Assembly (NCBI RefSeq): GCF_910592395.1
Contig: NC_088321.1
Location: 1,118,001 to 1,182,000, forward strand
Source of the DNA: Lineus longissimus
Lineage: Eukaryota > Nemertea > Pilidiophora > Heteronemertea > Lineidae
Direction of reading: 5' to 3'
Length of the DNA: 64,000 bases
Both the position numbers and the translations under genes were made by a program. The notes beneath the pieces are model-generated. The model was given only the letters and a program-made list of their open reading frames with translations, did no database searches and was not told the origin of the DNA. This document shows, piece by piece, positions 1-10,223 of this stretch. Position 1 is the first letter of the stretch. Every line of letters starts with the position of its first letter.

Positions 1-639
1 GTTTTCTGTCCCTGGTGAGCCTCCCAAGTTCCTACCAAGAGTTGCCCATGGTCTTAGATGTTGCTCTCGAGGTCCTGTTGCCTGCTGGACCTTGGTCTTC
101 CCAAATCTCTTCCCCTGTGGGTTCCAGGTTCCAGGTCAGAGTTTGACGTGTGATGCTGGATCCCCGATTGTCTTCTGTCCCTGGTGAGCCTCCCAAGTTC
201 CTACCAAGAGTGGCCCATGGTCTTAGATGTTGCTCTCGAGGTCCTGTTGCCTACTGGACCTTGGTCTTCCCAAATCTCTTCCCCTGTGGGTTCCAGGTTC
301 CAGGTCAGAGTTTGACGTGTGATGCTGGATCCCCGATTGTCTTCTGTCCCTGGCGATCCCCTCCAGTTCCTGCCAAGAGTGGCCCATGGTCTTAGATGTC
401 GCTCTCAAGGTCCTGTTGCCTGCTGGACCTTGGTCTTCTCAAATCTCTTCCCCTGTGGTTTCCAGGTCAGAGTTTGACGTGTGATGCTGGATCCCGGGTT
501 GTCTTCTGTCCCTGGTGAGCCTCCAAAGTTCTTGCCAAGAGTGGCCCATGGTCTTAGATGTCGCTCTCGAGGTTTCGTTGCCTGCTGGACCTTGGTCTTC
601 CCAAATCTCTTCCCCTGTGGGTTCTAGGTCAGAGTTTAT
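1..639. repeat. 169-bp tandem array, about 4 copies, cut by the window start
   Basis: The block beginning 'ttctgtccctggtgagcc' recurs at about 3, 172, 341 and 503, giving periods of 169, 169 and 162; the last is shortened by loss of a duplicated 'gttccag'. Copies differ by scattered substitutions. Homology stops near 640. Short ORFs on both strands here are by-products of the repeat. The array continues left of the window. Confidence 0.93.
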
Positions 640-1048
640 ACGATAATATCCCGGCAAAATTTGTACAGTAAAAGATGCCTGCCGATGATGACCATTGATT
701 TAGTTAACAGAGATACCGCGGCGAAGAGTTAAGTGGGAAAGTGGTGGTTCTAAGGGCTCATTGTGCAAATGACAGTTTCCCAGACGAAAAAAGTACATCT
801 AGAGGCCAGGCAATTATGTTAATAAAAACTGAGGACACTTTCTGACCGAGAATTGCAAATTCGCGAGCGCCCTTAGTAGACTTGCGGCTACTTCTCCCGC
901 GGGAATGGCAAGACACATGCAAGTCAGCCATCAGTAAAACTACTAGCCAGCACAAAGAACCTTTGATCTCGGATAACACTAAAAAATTATCAAAATATTC
1001 AGCCACACTTGGCAGAAACACCCCATCAATTCTTCACACAACCACTGC
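640..1048. other. No gene seen
   Basis: Unique-looking sequence between the 169-bp array and the first MITE. Short ORFs exist on both strands but show no family motif, exon borders or repetition. Confidence 0.5.
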
Positions 1049-1186
1049 GGGGTTGATTGTTCAAGACCAGTTTTGTCATTATCGCTGACGTTAACTTGGC
1101 GTTAAGTCTAAGGGCTGAACTGAAGGAGATTACGCCAACTTAAGTTAACGCCAAAGTTAGTGACAAAATTTGTTTTGTACAACAAG
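1049..1186. mobile_element. MITE of the 'gttgttca' family, copy 1 (diverged)
   Basis: Ends read 'ggttgattgttcaaga' and 'gttttgtacaacaag'. Inside is the imperfect palindrome typical of the family ('gctgacgttaacttggcg' against 'cgccaaagttagtgac'). Related copies lie at 11442-11570, 46099-46222 and 59173-59298. No coding capacity. Confidence 0.7.
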
Positions 1187-1462
1187 TTTTGTTACTCACG
1201 CCGGCGTGACTTGGCGTTATCTTCTCGAGTACGTCCATTAGACTTAACGCCAGCGTTAGTTTTCTCACGCCGGCATGCCTTGGTGTTATCTCCTCGAGTT
1301 ACGTCCATTAGACTTAACGCCAGCGTTAGTTTTCTCACGCCGGCATGCCTTGGCGTTATCTCCTCGAGTTACGTCCATTAGACTTAACGCCAGCGTTAGT
1401 TTTCTCACGCCGGCATGCCTTGGCGTTATCTCCTCGAGTTACGTCCATTAGACTTAGCGCCA
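1187..1462. repeat. 70-bp tandem array, 4 copies, carrying MITE-end sequence
   Basis: The block 'tctcacgccggcatgcc' recurs at about 1193, 1263, 1333 and 1403, an exact 70-bp period with few differences. Each unit contains 'cttaacgccagcgttagt', the inner end of the adjoining MITE family, so the array probably arose by amplification beside or within a MITE end. Confidence 0.85.
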
Positions 1463-2575
1463 GTGCCTCATCGCATGTTGTTCACAGTTTGCAAAATAAA
1501 AGTTTGCTCATCCACCACTGCCTGCGACCTGAATAGAGCAGATAAATTATTTGAATAATCACGGCTTCTGATCTCGTATCGATCGCGATGGAACAAGATC
1601 CCTTGAGATTTGTAACGATTCGAAATTCATAGCAACTGCAATCCCAAGAGGTGATTCGAAATCATATCTCGCCAATTACGGCTGTTCGTTTCGCGTTGAT
1701 TCCGTCAGTTATAATCTCCCGGTAGGTTTGAAAAAGTGGAAGCTGCTAAACCATCAGTTATAATCTCCCGGGTTCACATAAAAACATGACTTTACGAAAT
1801 GGAAAACATCTCTGATGGGTTTTTGGATCATTTCTACATGATCTGAATTTTATTTCTAGACAGGAATGCAGCAAGGTTATGCCACACTGGTCTGATGAGA
1901 GCTCGTTGAAAGGTAAGTGTTGCGCATACGCATTGAGTCAAACCCATATATCCATGACTACAATGTTGCTGGGCATTCATGAATTGACAGGTAGGACCGC
2001 GGATGGGACTCTTTTTCTGGCCTATCCTGTAGTAGAATGCCTGGGTGATTTCGGCACATTTGGCGCCAATGATGTCAGATAATCCAAATAGTTTTGTTCA
2101 CAATCTCAGAGGTTTTCATTTCATGCTGAAGGTGTCTAAAAAGCTCTAAAACCGTTATTTCTAAGAATGCGCGCATCTCGCTATAGTTCGAGTCGTTGTT
2201 CCCGTTCTGGGAAACGCCAATAACGTTGCCGAGACCGCCACACTCCGCCAATTTTCGAGAGGACAGTTTCCTAATTGGGGTCAACGGACCTGATGAACGG
2301 AACATGCCATCTCATCTCGTTGATAATTAAATGACATATCCCCCGCAGAGAGATCAGTATCACGATGTCTGAACGTGATACGCATCCGGGTACCCTGCGG
2401 TCTCGTCACTTTCGACCAGGCTGGTGAGACTAAATTGGAGATTGGATAACTTGCCATCCCTGCGTGTGACAGTTGACACTCCAACCCGACACCACCCCAC
2501 TCACACGAAACAGCTTCAGAACGGCAAGGCCAAATAAACTCAATGCTGTGTGTGACATTGCAGAGACTTTGAAGG
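1463..2575. other. No gene seen; holds one copy of a diverged local duplication
   Basis: No convincing exon. The part around 2400-2490 ('ccaggctggtgaga', 'gtgtgacagttg') resembles 3300-3365 and suggests an old duplication about 0.9 kb apart. Confidence 0.5.
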
Positions 2576-2827
2576 AAAAGTACAATATTTTATTTATTTC
2601 AAATGACACTAAGCCACACTGGCTTATGGTACAAATTTACAAGTAACATAGGAATAGAGTGGTACAAAAGAAGCAACATAATGAAAGTTCCCATCACAAT
2701 TACATCAAATTCTTAACTGCATACATTCCTTCACAAACTTTGCAAGATTCGTCAGAGCCACCTTGCTCTCTGCACTGAGCAATTGCACAAACTTATATAC
2801 ATTAGGTCTCCTCCAATAATACTGCTT
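2576..2827 (-). mobile_element. 3' end of a LINE (non-LTR retrotransposon), cut at its 5' side by a MITE
   Basis: On the minus strand an open segment reads 'KQYYWRRPNVYKFVQLLSA...' and ends 'KECMQLRI' at a TGA at 2705-2707. This is followed by a short 3' UTR and 'aaataaataaaat', a poly(A)-signal-like tail. A basic 'YWRRP' stretch before a helical C-terminus is familiar from the end of LINE ORF2 proteins; the clade is not certain. Only about 40 codons remain; the upstream side stops exactly at the MITE at 2828. Confidence 0.55.
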
Positions 2828-3015
2828 TATACACCTTTCCAGAAATGGGGCGCTGAGTGTCCGAAATAGTGATGTCATAAGGGGAAACTATGCCTTATGG
2901 TGGAGGGACAAAGGAGATAGTCATGGTTGACCAACACACTTGAATGCCTTTAATGACGGACAAGGGGGGAAAAGTTAGTTCCAATGTAAGCCACCAATTT
3001 CGGGAAGCATGTATA
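2828..3015 (+). mobile_element. MITE 'tatacacc' family, copy 1 (188 bp)
   Basis: Starts 'tatacacctttccagaaatg' and ends 'caatttcgggaagcatgtata'-like; the two ends are imperfect inverted repeats of about 25 bp. Four more copies are in the window: 32179-32364, 42038-42223, 58442-58628 (+) and 60396-60583 (-). It abuts a LINE tail at 2827. No ORF; a non-autonomous Tc1/mariner-like element with TA target is the best reading. Confidence 0.9.
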
Positions 3016-4299
3016 TACTGTGCTTGCTGAGCACCAAACCTCGCCAGCCTAAAAATACCAGCTTCAACCCTAATTGCAATCACAGAACTGATTTGCTTAA
3101 TTGAGGATTATAAGACAAAGCCTTGTTGATTCGTACCGACCCAATGGCGTTTTACAGCTGTTCAAATAGTTTATCTTCAACGGACTGTAAACGTCATGGC
3201 TCGCTCCCTCCCCACAGATCACTATAATGATAAATGACACATGATTGATCATCAGGGTGCGACTTCTGGACATGTTATCCTGAGGACATCATCAATTTCG
3301 GCCAGGCTGGTGAGAGCTAATTGGAAATTGGATGACGCGCCTTCCGTGTGACAGTTGGCGACCGCCATGCCCCAGAGGACAACATTGTAAGGTCGTACGA
3401 GGTTCACGTCTCGCTGACGTCCCATCCCTGCTTGAAATACCCTCCGAAAGGGGGGCGACGAGGCCATTTCATTATCATAAGATTTCAAGGGCCTACGATC
3501 TAGTCACCCGTAATTTAGTGAGATGTTACATTAAAATATTTGAGTGACATCGTTTTATTTCATATGACATATGTTTTTGTAATCTTATCCCCGAAGTTAG
3601 TACGAATCTGTGGCCGCGGTCTTTTTGACTCTGATTAAACAACGCGATCGCAATGTACAACGTGTAGTAACTACAGTATTGCAACATGGGCGCTTACACT
3701 GGCAGAGAGTATTTGCCTGAATATCATGTCTGCTTTGGAGATTGTCAGAATGCATAAATCAACGGGATCACTCTCGTCTTAAACTGGATGGTAATTAACA
3801 AGAGAGCCTCATCTGAGATAATTGGAAGTAATTTGTAAATTCCGGATAATCAGGTTTTTCTAAAAGCTTTCCTCGGCGGTGCCAAAGTCGGTTGTAAACC
3901 AACCCAATAAAATTAACAGCAGGAGTTTCCTTGATGGAGTAAATGCTAATCTCGAGGAAAAATCAGCTAATTGAAAATTAATTGAAAATTCCAGAAACCA
4001 TCGAAGAAGTCTTGGAGTATTCTGGGTTTTTTAGTACGCTCTAATTTTGCGATTTGCGAAAATTCAGATTTTTTTCCACGCGGAATCCGTGAAGATAATA
4101 GCCCGCGATTTTTTCGGTTTACAGCACTTTTACTCTGCATCAAAAATGCTGTCACGAATTCAAAAACTAGATACCTTTTCGGATTTCACCCATGGCCTAC
4201 ATAACTTGGCAAAAATAAGAACATTAACGGACAAGTCAAGCTTAAAGGGGGGGATAGAGGCTGGATCAGTGGGACCAAATGGGCCATCTTTGGGCGATT
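3016..4299. other. No gene seen; contains two diverged repeats
   Basis: 3490-3760 is related to 34000-34250 and 34745-35000 (shared words 'agggcctatgatc', 'gcgatcgcaatg', 'ggcagagagaatat'). 4040-4135 belongs to a degenerate 'cgcgaaaa' repeat also at 27420-27625, 44335-44412 and 57070-57190. No exon with credible borders. Confidence 0.5.
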
Positions 4300-4465
4300 A
4301 ATATATACAGTAAGGACATTGGGTCTTGTTTTATTTATTACTAAATATGTTCCTCGTACAAGCGTGAATAGTCTTGACGTAGTGTGAGATGCGAGAGACC
4401 CCTATTGGCGAATTCCTGTAACATCATCTCGGCTGCCTAGCTGCCGCCTATATCGTCCCTTTAAA
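4300..4465. repeat. Diverged copy of module-A sequence 9615-9775
   Basis: Shares 'cagtaagg', 'cactaaatat.ttcctcgtac', 'gacccctattggc', 'gcctagctgc' and 'tccctttaa' in the same order as 9615-9775. Together with the repeat at 4877 this suggests the remains of another module. Confidence 0.6.
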
Positions 4466-4876
4466 TTGATTCGAAGAAAACAACAACAGTGAAGGCGTGT
4501 TGAACAGACATCCTATTTATCCTTCACCGTCACCAAGGCAACAGAGCATCACACAGACCTCAATTTGAAATTCAATTCCGGAGTACGGCCCCCTGGGAAA
4601 ATCAAGTGGGGTGCCTAGACACGTGTCTTGTGATGGTGTCGTTTCGTAATTTGGCGGCTCGGGTTGACTTGACAACCGATGCGAATGAGAAGAGAGATCG
4701 GCGAGTACAAACTGTCTTCACGGAAATCTGTACACGCAGGGCAGCTTGTGGTTATGATAAAATGGATAGGCCTCCATCAGCTCAAGAATAACATTCCGCG
4801 AAGATACTATTTATAGCTCACAAGGTCATTAGCATAAGATATTGATGACGTTTTAGTCACGTGACAGTCGGACATC

Positions 4877-5157
4877 GACACTTATTTCTACGCATTTGAG
4901 CTTATTTCAAAGTCAATTATCTTTGACCCTGCCTTGTTTTTAGCATGAATGATACCATAGAGTCGGAGAGAGAAATATTCAGAACAATTATGTAGTATTT
5001 CCAACACTCGGACATGTGCCAGATTGAATCTAACTGCCCCAGTTAGAAAGCCTGAATCCATTACGAAACCGCATGTTTGTCCGACATTGGCTGTAATTCA
5101 GCGATGGGGAAATAGAGGGCAGCAGGTGCAGTGACGTCATCTTCGCGGAATGCTATT
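4877..5157 (+). repeat. Dispersed repeat, 281-bp copy 1
   Basis: Runs from 'gacacttatttctacgc' to 'cgcggaatgctatt'. A near-identical full copy is at 9332-9612 and a partial one (right half) at 6044-6206. The sequence has no ORF, no clear inverted ends and no poly(A) tail. The family is unknown to me. Confidence 0.88.
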
Positions 5158-5893
5158 GAAGATCGGACTCCTTGTTTCTGTCGTCGATTCCTGAACCATA
5201 TTGGGTTAAACTTGAACAAGCACGTTGATAGCCCAAACACACTGACTAAGTAAGGTATTGACCTCGCAGTGTGCTATGAAAATAAACCAACTAGCCGTGC
5301 ACACACTGGAAAGCAATTACACCCCACACACCGGCTCATCGATATCAGATTATTAATCATATCAGACCAACGATCGATTCTATCGATCGTTGAGACCGTC
5401 TCATCACGCTGCGCTGCAAACAGTTTTATAATGATAAGGTGCTATTTAATGCGTGAGGTAGGACCAATAGAAAATCGATTGACGTGGCTTCTCCAAGAAG
5501 GAAGTCTTCGGAAAACATCGGCAATAACCGGAAATGTTCGGGTCGTTTTTAAAGACGGACTCCAGGTAAAGAGCCAGTAGATAGGTCAAATTTGTTACAT
5601 GACATGCCGATAGATGCCTCCAATCTCTCACAGTAAATCGGCCCTGGTCATACTTGTACGAGAAATATATTCATCATTCAGTCAAACCCGAAAAGTTCCC
5701 AAACTGTGATTATTAGCGGCTGATGATCTGGAGATCACCAGCTGGACCTCCTGGTCCCTGCCCATAGTCCCCCTTCGCGTCAGAAATTCCCTCCAAGTAA
5801 CTAGTACTTCTGAAGGATAGACCATTCCGCACCTACCTCAGTGACCCATTAACCAATAAAGAAACGTCATAGCCAAGCGGTACGCTGGGCATC
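5158..5893. other. No gene assigned
   Basis: A 103-codon ORF (5269-5580, +) has no recognisable motif, no repeat relatives and no good exon borders, so it is not called. Nothing else stands out. Confidence 0.45.
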
Positions 5894-6046
5894 ATGGCCA
5901 AAACCCATATCATTATCGTGATGATATTTCTTCTCCAGGGGATGGTCGTTTATCAAACAGTGGTTACACCAAGGGGTCCGATCAGGCTGATGGCCCCAAT
6001 TACTGTCTTTGGACACGCAGCGGGAATGCCTCTTGGGGTATCTTAG
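5894..6046 (+). CDS. Candidate 50-residue ORF with signal-peptide-like start
   Basis: The ATG at 5894 sits in 'catcATGG', a fair Kozak context. The first residues 'MAKTHIIIVMIFLLQGMVV' form a basic start followed by a hydrophobic stretch, as in a signal peptide or a first exon. The ORF runs 50 residues and stops at the TAG at 6044, which is where a partial dispersed repeat begins, so the reading frame may have been cut by that insertion. Just beyond the repeat, 6211-6270 echoes the same sequence ('tcgtggggtatc', 'tttatcaaacactgg'). No family is recognised. It could be chance: the ORF is short and unsupported by a paralogue. Confidence 0.3.
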   Translation: MAKTHIIIVMIFLLQGMVVYQTVVTPRGPIRLMAPITVFGHAAGMPLGVS

Positions 6047-6206
6047 TTAGAAAGCCTGAATCCTGAAGCCTGAAGCCTAAAGCCTAGTTAGAAAGCCTGA
6101 ATCCATTACGAAACCGCATGATTGTCCGACATTGTCTGTAGTTCAGCGATGGGGAAATAGAGGGCAGCAGCTGCAGTGACGTCATCTTCGCGGAATGCTA
6201 TTGATA
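6044..6206 (+). repeat. Dispersed repeat, partial copy 2
   Basis: Contains the right half of the repeat at 4877-5157, preceded by a short stutter of 'gaagcctgaagcctaaagcc'. It is flanked by imperfect 12-bp direct repeats, 'tcttggggtatc' (6031) and 'tcgtggggtatc' (6211), a plausible target-site duplication. Confidence 0.75.
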
Positions 6207-6787
6207 TGGCTCGTGGGGTATCAAGGCCAATATCGAGATTTCCCACCGGGGGAATCATCATTTATCAAACACTGGTGTGCTAGTTCAACATTCGCCTTTG
6301 ATCTATATTGCCTTATTTCGGGAAGCGCTGGGATTTGTCGGAGGTTTTTTTAGAAATCCGACCTTTCAGGGAAAAGTCGGAAAATTTTGTCGGATAAATA
6401 AGGAATAAGTTAGACAAACCGTTAGGAAGTCGAAAATAAACTCTTACTAGAATAGTAAGTGTATAGATTAAATTCCATCTCGGTGCAAAATGGAGTAGTG
6501 AGATTTAACATATCCAAGCACCATGCCGAGTGATGAATGATTCAAACTGTTTATCGAACAGGATACAGATGATCACGACAGATGACGATTAAGATTTATC
6601 AATGGAAGCTTATTCCCGCTTTAGGTTTTAACCGGGCCGTTCAAAACTCCCCATTTTTTCAAGCGTTTCGTGCTAGGGTTCCTTTAACGGGCTCATGAAC
6701 GTCCAATGGATGCCAAAGCATAGGACGAAACACGTATCATGGATGTCTCGCTTTGCGGCTAACGCATCTTGCAATTTGAATATGATC

Positions 6788-7288
6788 TAAGGAGCCTCAC
6801 TGCTGGCAAAAGGGCCCGGTGTGACAGCGGATATAGTCCCCCTGGAGTCATAGTCCGGTAGCATTGTATTTGACCAATTAAGCAGCATGATCTATTGTAC
6901 CGCTAACCCTAACCAAAACAATTAGCAATGCGGGCTATTGTTACACGGACTATCTGCCCTAGGACTACTATCCCTTGCACACCGGGTTCGATCCCGGGGA
7001 GAACCCAGGATTGTACTTCCGTATGAACCAGTACTAAAATTCCTGGCTCGTCACAGTCCTTCGAGTGAAAGTTAAAGCCGAGGTTCCTTGTAGCTGGTGT
7101 CGATGCCAGATCGGGTTGAAGGCCGAACCAAGGGAAACACGAGTAGCTTGCGTGGACTCAACCTCTCGTTGATGGGCCAATAAACCCAGTTGGCAGTGGC
7201 ACACGTAAACGCTCATCCCGCCTTGGAGGAGGAACACTCCCTTGGGAAAATCACCTCCAAGTGCAGAGCGAACTCTGAAGAAGATGGA
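6788..7288 (+). mobile_element. tRNA-derived SINE with 10-bp target duplication, split by a MITE
   Basis: Flanked by a perfect 10-bp direct repeat 'gaatatgatc' at 6778-6787 and 7289-7298. Module C has the uninterrupted site ('tttgaatacgatcagtcatg', near 22410). After the nested MITE the sequence resumes as 'gttcgatcccgggg', a Pol III B-box-like tRNA remnant. Then comes a body with 'cagtccttcgagtgaaagtt', resembling the 'gtcctt.ggatgagacgttaaa' block common in invertebrate SINEs. No A box is clear, perhaps because of the MITE. Confidence 0.75.
6815..6985 (-). mobile_element. MITE 'ccggtgtgac' family, copy 1, nested in a SINE
   Basis: Begins 'ccggtgtgacagcggatata' and ends 'ctatcccttgcacaccgg'. 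It is the reverse orientation of the copies at 14612-14782 and 40774-40944, with the same length (about 171 bp). Terminal inverted repeats of about 25 bp. The internal 'ccctaacc' is not a telomere array. No ORF. Confidence 0.9.
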
Positions 7289-7300
7289 GAATATGATCAG

Positions 7301-8280
7301 TCATGTCCAACGGTAGTGATACATAACTACAGGTTCCTCTTCGATGTGGTGTATGCGAGATATGAGAAGCATTCCATTTGTACTGATTGCTACTATTGGA
7401 CTTGCAAGTGGCAGGTGATGGAACACTAATTCGAAACCTGGAACTCTGGCAAATTGCATCAAGCTGTTGTCATCACTTAATGACCGCCAAACAAGTGTAA
7501 AGGATTGATATTTCCTGCCATATTTCCTTTTAGTGATCTGTCGCAAAAATAATACTCCGCTGTTGAGATGTCCCCATGTCCTATAAAAGATTTTTCCTAG
7601 ACTTAACTCCTGCTTGTGAATCCGTTTGTAGTAACCATCTTTGTAGTGAAATACAATAACTGACCTTTTACCAAAATGAACGAAAATGGTCTCATTGGAC
7701 ATTCCCACTTTAGGGGGTATGGCTTGAAATGCGAGTGCTGGTACGGACGTTATCAACTTTGGATGAGTAAATGCAATATCTTGTTCGGAGCGATGGTCAA
7801 TTTCAAATCGAATCAATTTGAAATCAGGCATGTGGCGTTCGGTTGTTCTGCTAGTAAGATTTTGATTCCAGACCAGCACCTGACTCATGTCATCTGACAT
7901 CACTGGGCTGCATCTTAAACCAGTCATTCTGTAGTTCACAGCGACACGAGATACCAACCTTCCTCTATAACTGTATAAATCTACAGACAACTTATTGTCG
8001 CGATGGGAATGTAAAGAGAACACGAGCAGGTATATTTCAAAGCATAAAATATCAGTGACCCAATCTCGAAGGTTGAAAAGATGCTTTTGTCTAGGAATTG
8101 AATCTGGGTAATATGCAATAATAAAAGATGGAAGATCAAACCAGTCGGTCGTGCCACCACAAGAATGCAAGAGAAAGAACTGTTGCATAGGACAGTAAAT
8201 AATATGCAGCATATTCCTTGGAGTAGTTTTCTTCAGTCGAAACTTTCGTTGTAGCTGGAACGTACCGAATCTATTCGGCC
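7301..8280 (-). CDS. Gene A terminal exon: beta-propeller-like protein of unknown family
   Basis: The 980-nt exon begins after the acceptor 'cttctcatcttag' (AG at 8281-8282) in phase 1 and stops at the TGA at 7301, giving 326 codons. The open frame runs upstream to an ATG at 8404. I treat that part as intron, because B and C are broken there while all three copies share the acceptor. The protein is made of repeated beta-strand-like stretches of about 45 residues ('LLVFSLHS', 'VIVFHYKDGYYKRIH', 'SFTLVWRSL'), as in WD40/kelch-type propellers. No named family is recognised and no catalytic motif is seen. Paralogues: 12861-13867 and 22422-23416. Blocks such as 'FEIDHRS.QDIAFTHP.LITSVP' are nearly invariant while gaps are in whole codons, so the frame has been under selection. 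Secretion is an inference from the PAN-like exon. Confidence 0.72.
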
Positions 8281-8431
8281 CTAAGATGAGAAGAACGCGA
8301 AGTTTGGTAACTTCAGCACCGTTCGAGCCATGAGTATATTCGATCATGACTCCAATGGTGTTGTTATACATGTAGTGGCCTTCACGATTTTCAAACTTAC
8401 ACATCGAATAGTATTGATATTAATAAGCTTT

Positions 8432-8750
8432 TACGACGCGGGACGTAATATGATATAATATGAGAGAATTTCTTTAGCGTCGAATTATGCAAGGCATATT
8501 CTCGAGCGCTTTACAATGCAAAACACTCCCTAAAAAGATGACACTTAAGGAGTGCTTTGAACTGGCCGATTTACTTGCCAACCGTATGTTACATTGAAGA
8601 TTGTTCCATAGCTTGGGGGCAGCCGAGCAAAGCGCCCGGTCCCCAAAAGTGACGCAGCGCGTAGTTGGTACCACAAGTAGTAAATCTGAGTCGCTACGGA
8701 GTCTGCGAGTAGACAATGGTTGCCTGACTTTGACCATATCAACCACGGCA
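8432..8750 (-). pseudogene. 5'-truncated LINE tail (reverse transcriptase C-terminus)
   Basis: The minus-strand frame contains 'RCVTFGDRALCSAAPKLWNN', the hallmark '[TF]GDRAF..AAP.LWN.LP' near the C-terminus of CR1/L2/Rex-type LINE proteins. It is followed by a 3' UTR with 'ttgtaaagcgctcgag'. The C-terminal end is out of step with the usual frame, so it is decayed. Module B (16300-16330) lacks it, so it inserted after the duplication. Sister tails: 48671-48990 and 55630-56020. Confidence 0.85.
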
Positions 8751-9173
8751 CCAACGTATGGAGAATAGAAGAGCAGTCAGTGGTAGTCTCCGTGCATTCC
8801 CTTTCTTTCGCACGCGTTCATGTCACAACAACACTAACATGACACTTGTGGGTGTTGCCAGAGACATGCACTGAAAGTAGAGGAAGACGAGGTGTTCGAT
8901 ATGAATAACAGTTATGGCTTGTTGGCGATTCCAGGCGTGCTAACTGACACAAATGCACTGTGCGCGTCGTATAGATGAAGGGTAACCTGATCATTCGCCG
9001 AGGTTGGCAATATCAATTTAGTCCGTGTCTCAATTATTTTGTATCGAGCAATTTCATTGGCCACCCGGTTATGAGTGTGCGTCTGACGGATTTCCCACCC
9101 CCATCGGGTCGGCGGTGAAAAGAGGAGACTTTAGGATTGACAAAAACTGCCGATAAGACGGCATATTTTAAAC
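8751..9173. other. Module-A intron or intergenic sequence, conserved with B
   Basis: 8935-9330 aligns closely with 17136-17475 of module B. No exon with two good borders was found apart from the candidate at 9174-9266. The 100-codon ORF over 9034-9336 (-) is frameshifted in B. Confidence 0.5.
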
Positions 9174-9266
9174 CCGCATCCTGAAGCATTCCTACAGTAT
9201 CGGTGTCCAAGAGATGAAGGTTAATCCAGTAATGGGGAAGCTGTTGGCGTATAATACGATACATAT
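9174..9266 (-). CDS. Gene A optional exon candidate (93 nt, phase 1-1)
   Basis: The acceptor 'tcagaaag' and following 'atatgtatcgtattatacgc' are conserved in module B (17455). Read in phase 1 after the G that ends the PAN-like exon it gives 'DMYRIIRQQLPHYWINLHLL'. A donor GCGG/GTTTAA after 93 nt would make the exon symmetric (phase 1-1), so it could be skipped without a frameshift. Module C lacks the segment. The donor is weak and in B it is displaced by one base, so this may be a conserved intron piece. Confidence 0.3.
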
Positions 9267-9331
9267 CTTTCTGACATCTCAAGTACAAAAAATATTGCCG
9301 AAAAAGCTTGGGAATAAGATGTGTCGGTTTT

Positions 9332-9612
9332 GACACTTATTTCTACGCATTTGAGCTTATTTTAAAGTCAATTATCTTTGACCCTGCATTGTTTTTAGCA
9401 TGAATGATACCATAGAGTCAGAGAGAGAAATATTCAGAACAATTATGTAGTATTTCCAACACTCAGACATGTGCCAGATTGAATCTTACTGCCCTAGTTA
9501 GAAAGCCTGAATCCATTACGAAACCGCATGTTTGTCCGACATTGCCTGTAATTCAGCGATGGGGAAATAGAGGGCAGCAGCTGCAGTGACGTCATCGTCG
9601 CGGAATGCTATT
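9332..9612 (+). repeat. Dispersed repeat, 281-bp copy 3, inserted in module A
   Basis: Near-identical to 4877-5157 over its full length. In module B the matching position (17850, 'atatgttggttttgcatg') continues into sequence that is lost in A, so the insertion came with a deletion. Confidence 0.9.
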
Positions 9613-9927
9613 TGCACAGTAAGGGCAATAGGTCATGTTCGATTCACCACTAAATATTTTCCTCGTACTGCGGCGAATAGTTCGACGCACTTTGAAATGG
9701 GCGACACCCCTATTGGCAACATTGTTAAACTTTATCTTACCGGCCTAGCTGCTATCTATGTAGTCCCTTTAAGTTCAGAGTATGTTCAAGGTAGGTTTAT
9801 GGCCCTTGCACTCTCGTGATTTTCCGATCCGAATGCTGATACGATTCGACGCTTGCGGATTCAACTACGAAAAGTTCTATCAGTCAGTAGGGTCTCCGAG
9901 GATATATGACATCTTTCTGGTCCTTAC

Positions 9928-10223
9928 CTCTACCTACCCTTTTCATCCAGATGTCTTTTCCTTTTTTGTTTACTTTTGTACCAGCTACATCCTCAAGTTG
10001 GGATGCATATATTATGCAAGTGGTTTGCACTTTGAATTCAACACTAAAACCGATCATGAGTCGTCCAGATGGCAGAAAAATAGAGCACTGCAGTAGAGAT
10101 CTCGTCAGAGATACCTCCGTCGTGGTAAGGGAGCCTTCCCAATGCACTCGCTCAAAGATTCTCAAAGAATTGACCATTTGGAATAAGAATACAGAATGCA
10201 TAGCCATGTGTACGTATAATGCA
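9928..10223 (-). CDS. Gene A PAN/Apple-like exon (296 nt)
   Basis: The acceptor 'ttgctcagcag' precedes the exon and the donor GAG/GTAAGGA follows it. The frame is open across both borders: phase 2 at the start, phase 1 at the end with a final G. The translation has the layout of a PAN/Apple domain: 'FERVHWEGSL', then 'LTRSLLQC' (first Cys), 'IGFSVEF', 'QTTC' (last Cys) and 'DIWMKR'. Only the outer pair of the usual four core cysteines is present; the inner pair is absent in all three paralogues. PAN modules bind protein or carbohydrate outside the cell, so a secreted or surface role is an inference. Paralogue exons are 287 nt (B) and 293 nt (C), differing only by whole codons. The upstream exon was not found. 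Confidence 0.65.

Noticed and set aside
5735-5770. Collagen-like 'PAGPPGP' reading at 5.74 kb
   Set aside because: Only two triplets long, followed at once by a stop; no further Gly-X-Y sequence nearby.
6895-6925. Telomere-like 'ccctaacc' at 6.9, 14.7 and 40.85 kb
   Set aside because: It is a single occurrence inside each MITE copy, not a telomeric array.
8281-8404. N-terminal extension of the gene A ORF to an ATG at 8404
   Set aside because: The matching sequence in B and C is interrupted and lies upstream of a shared splice acceptor, so it is read as intron.
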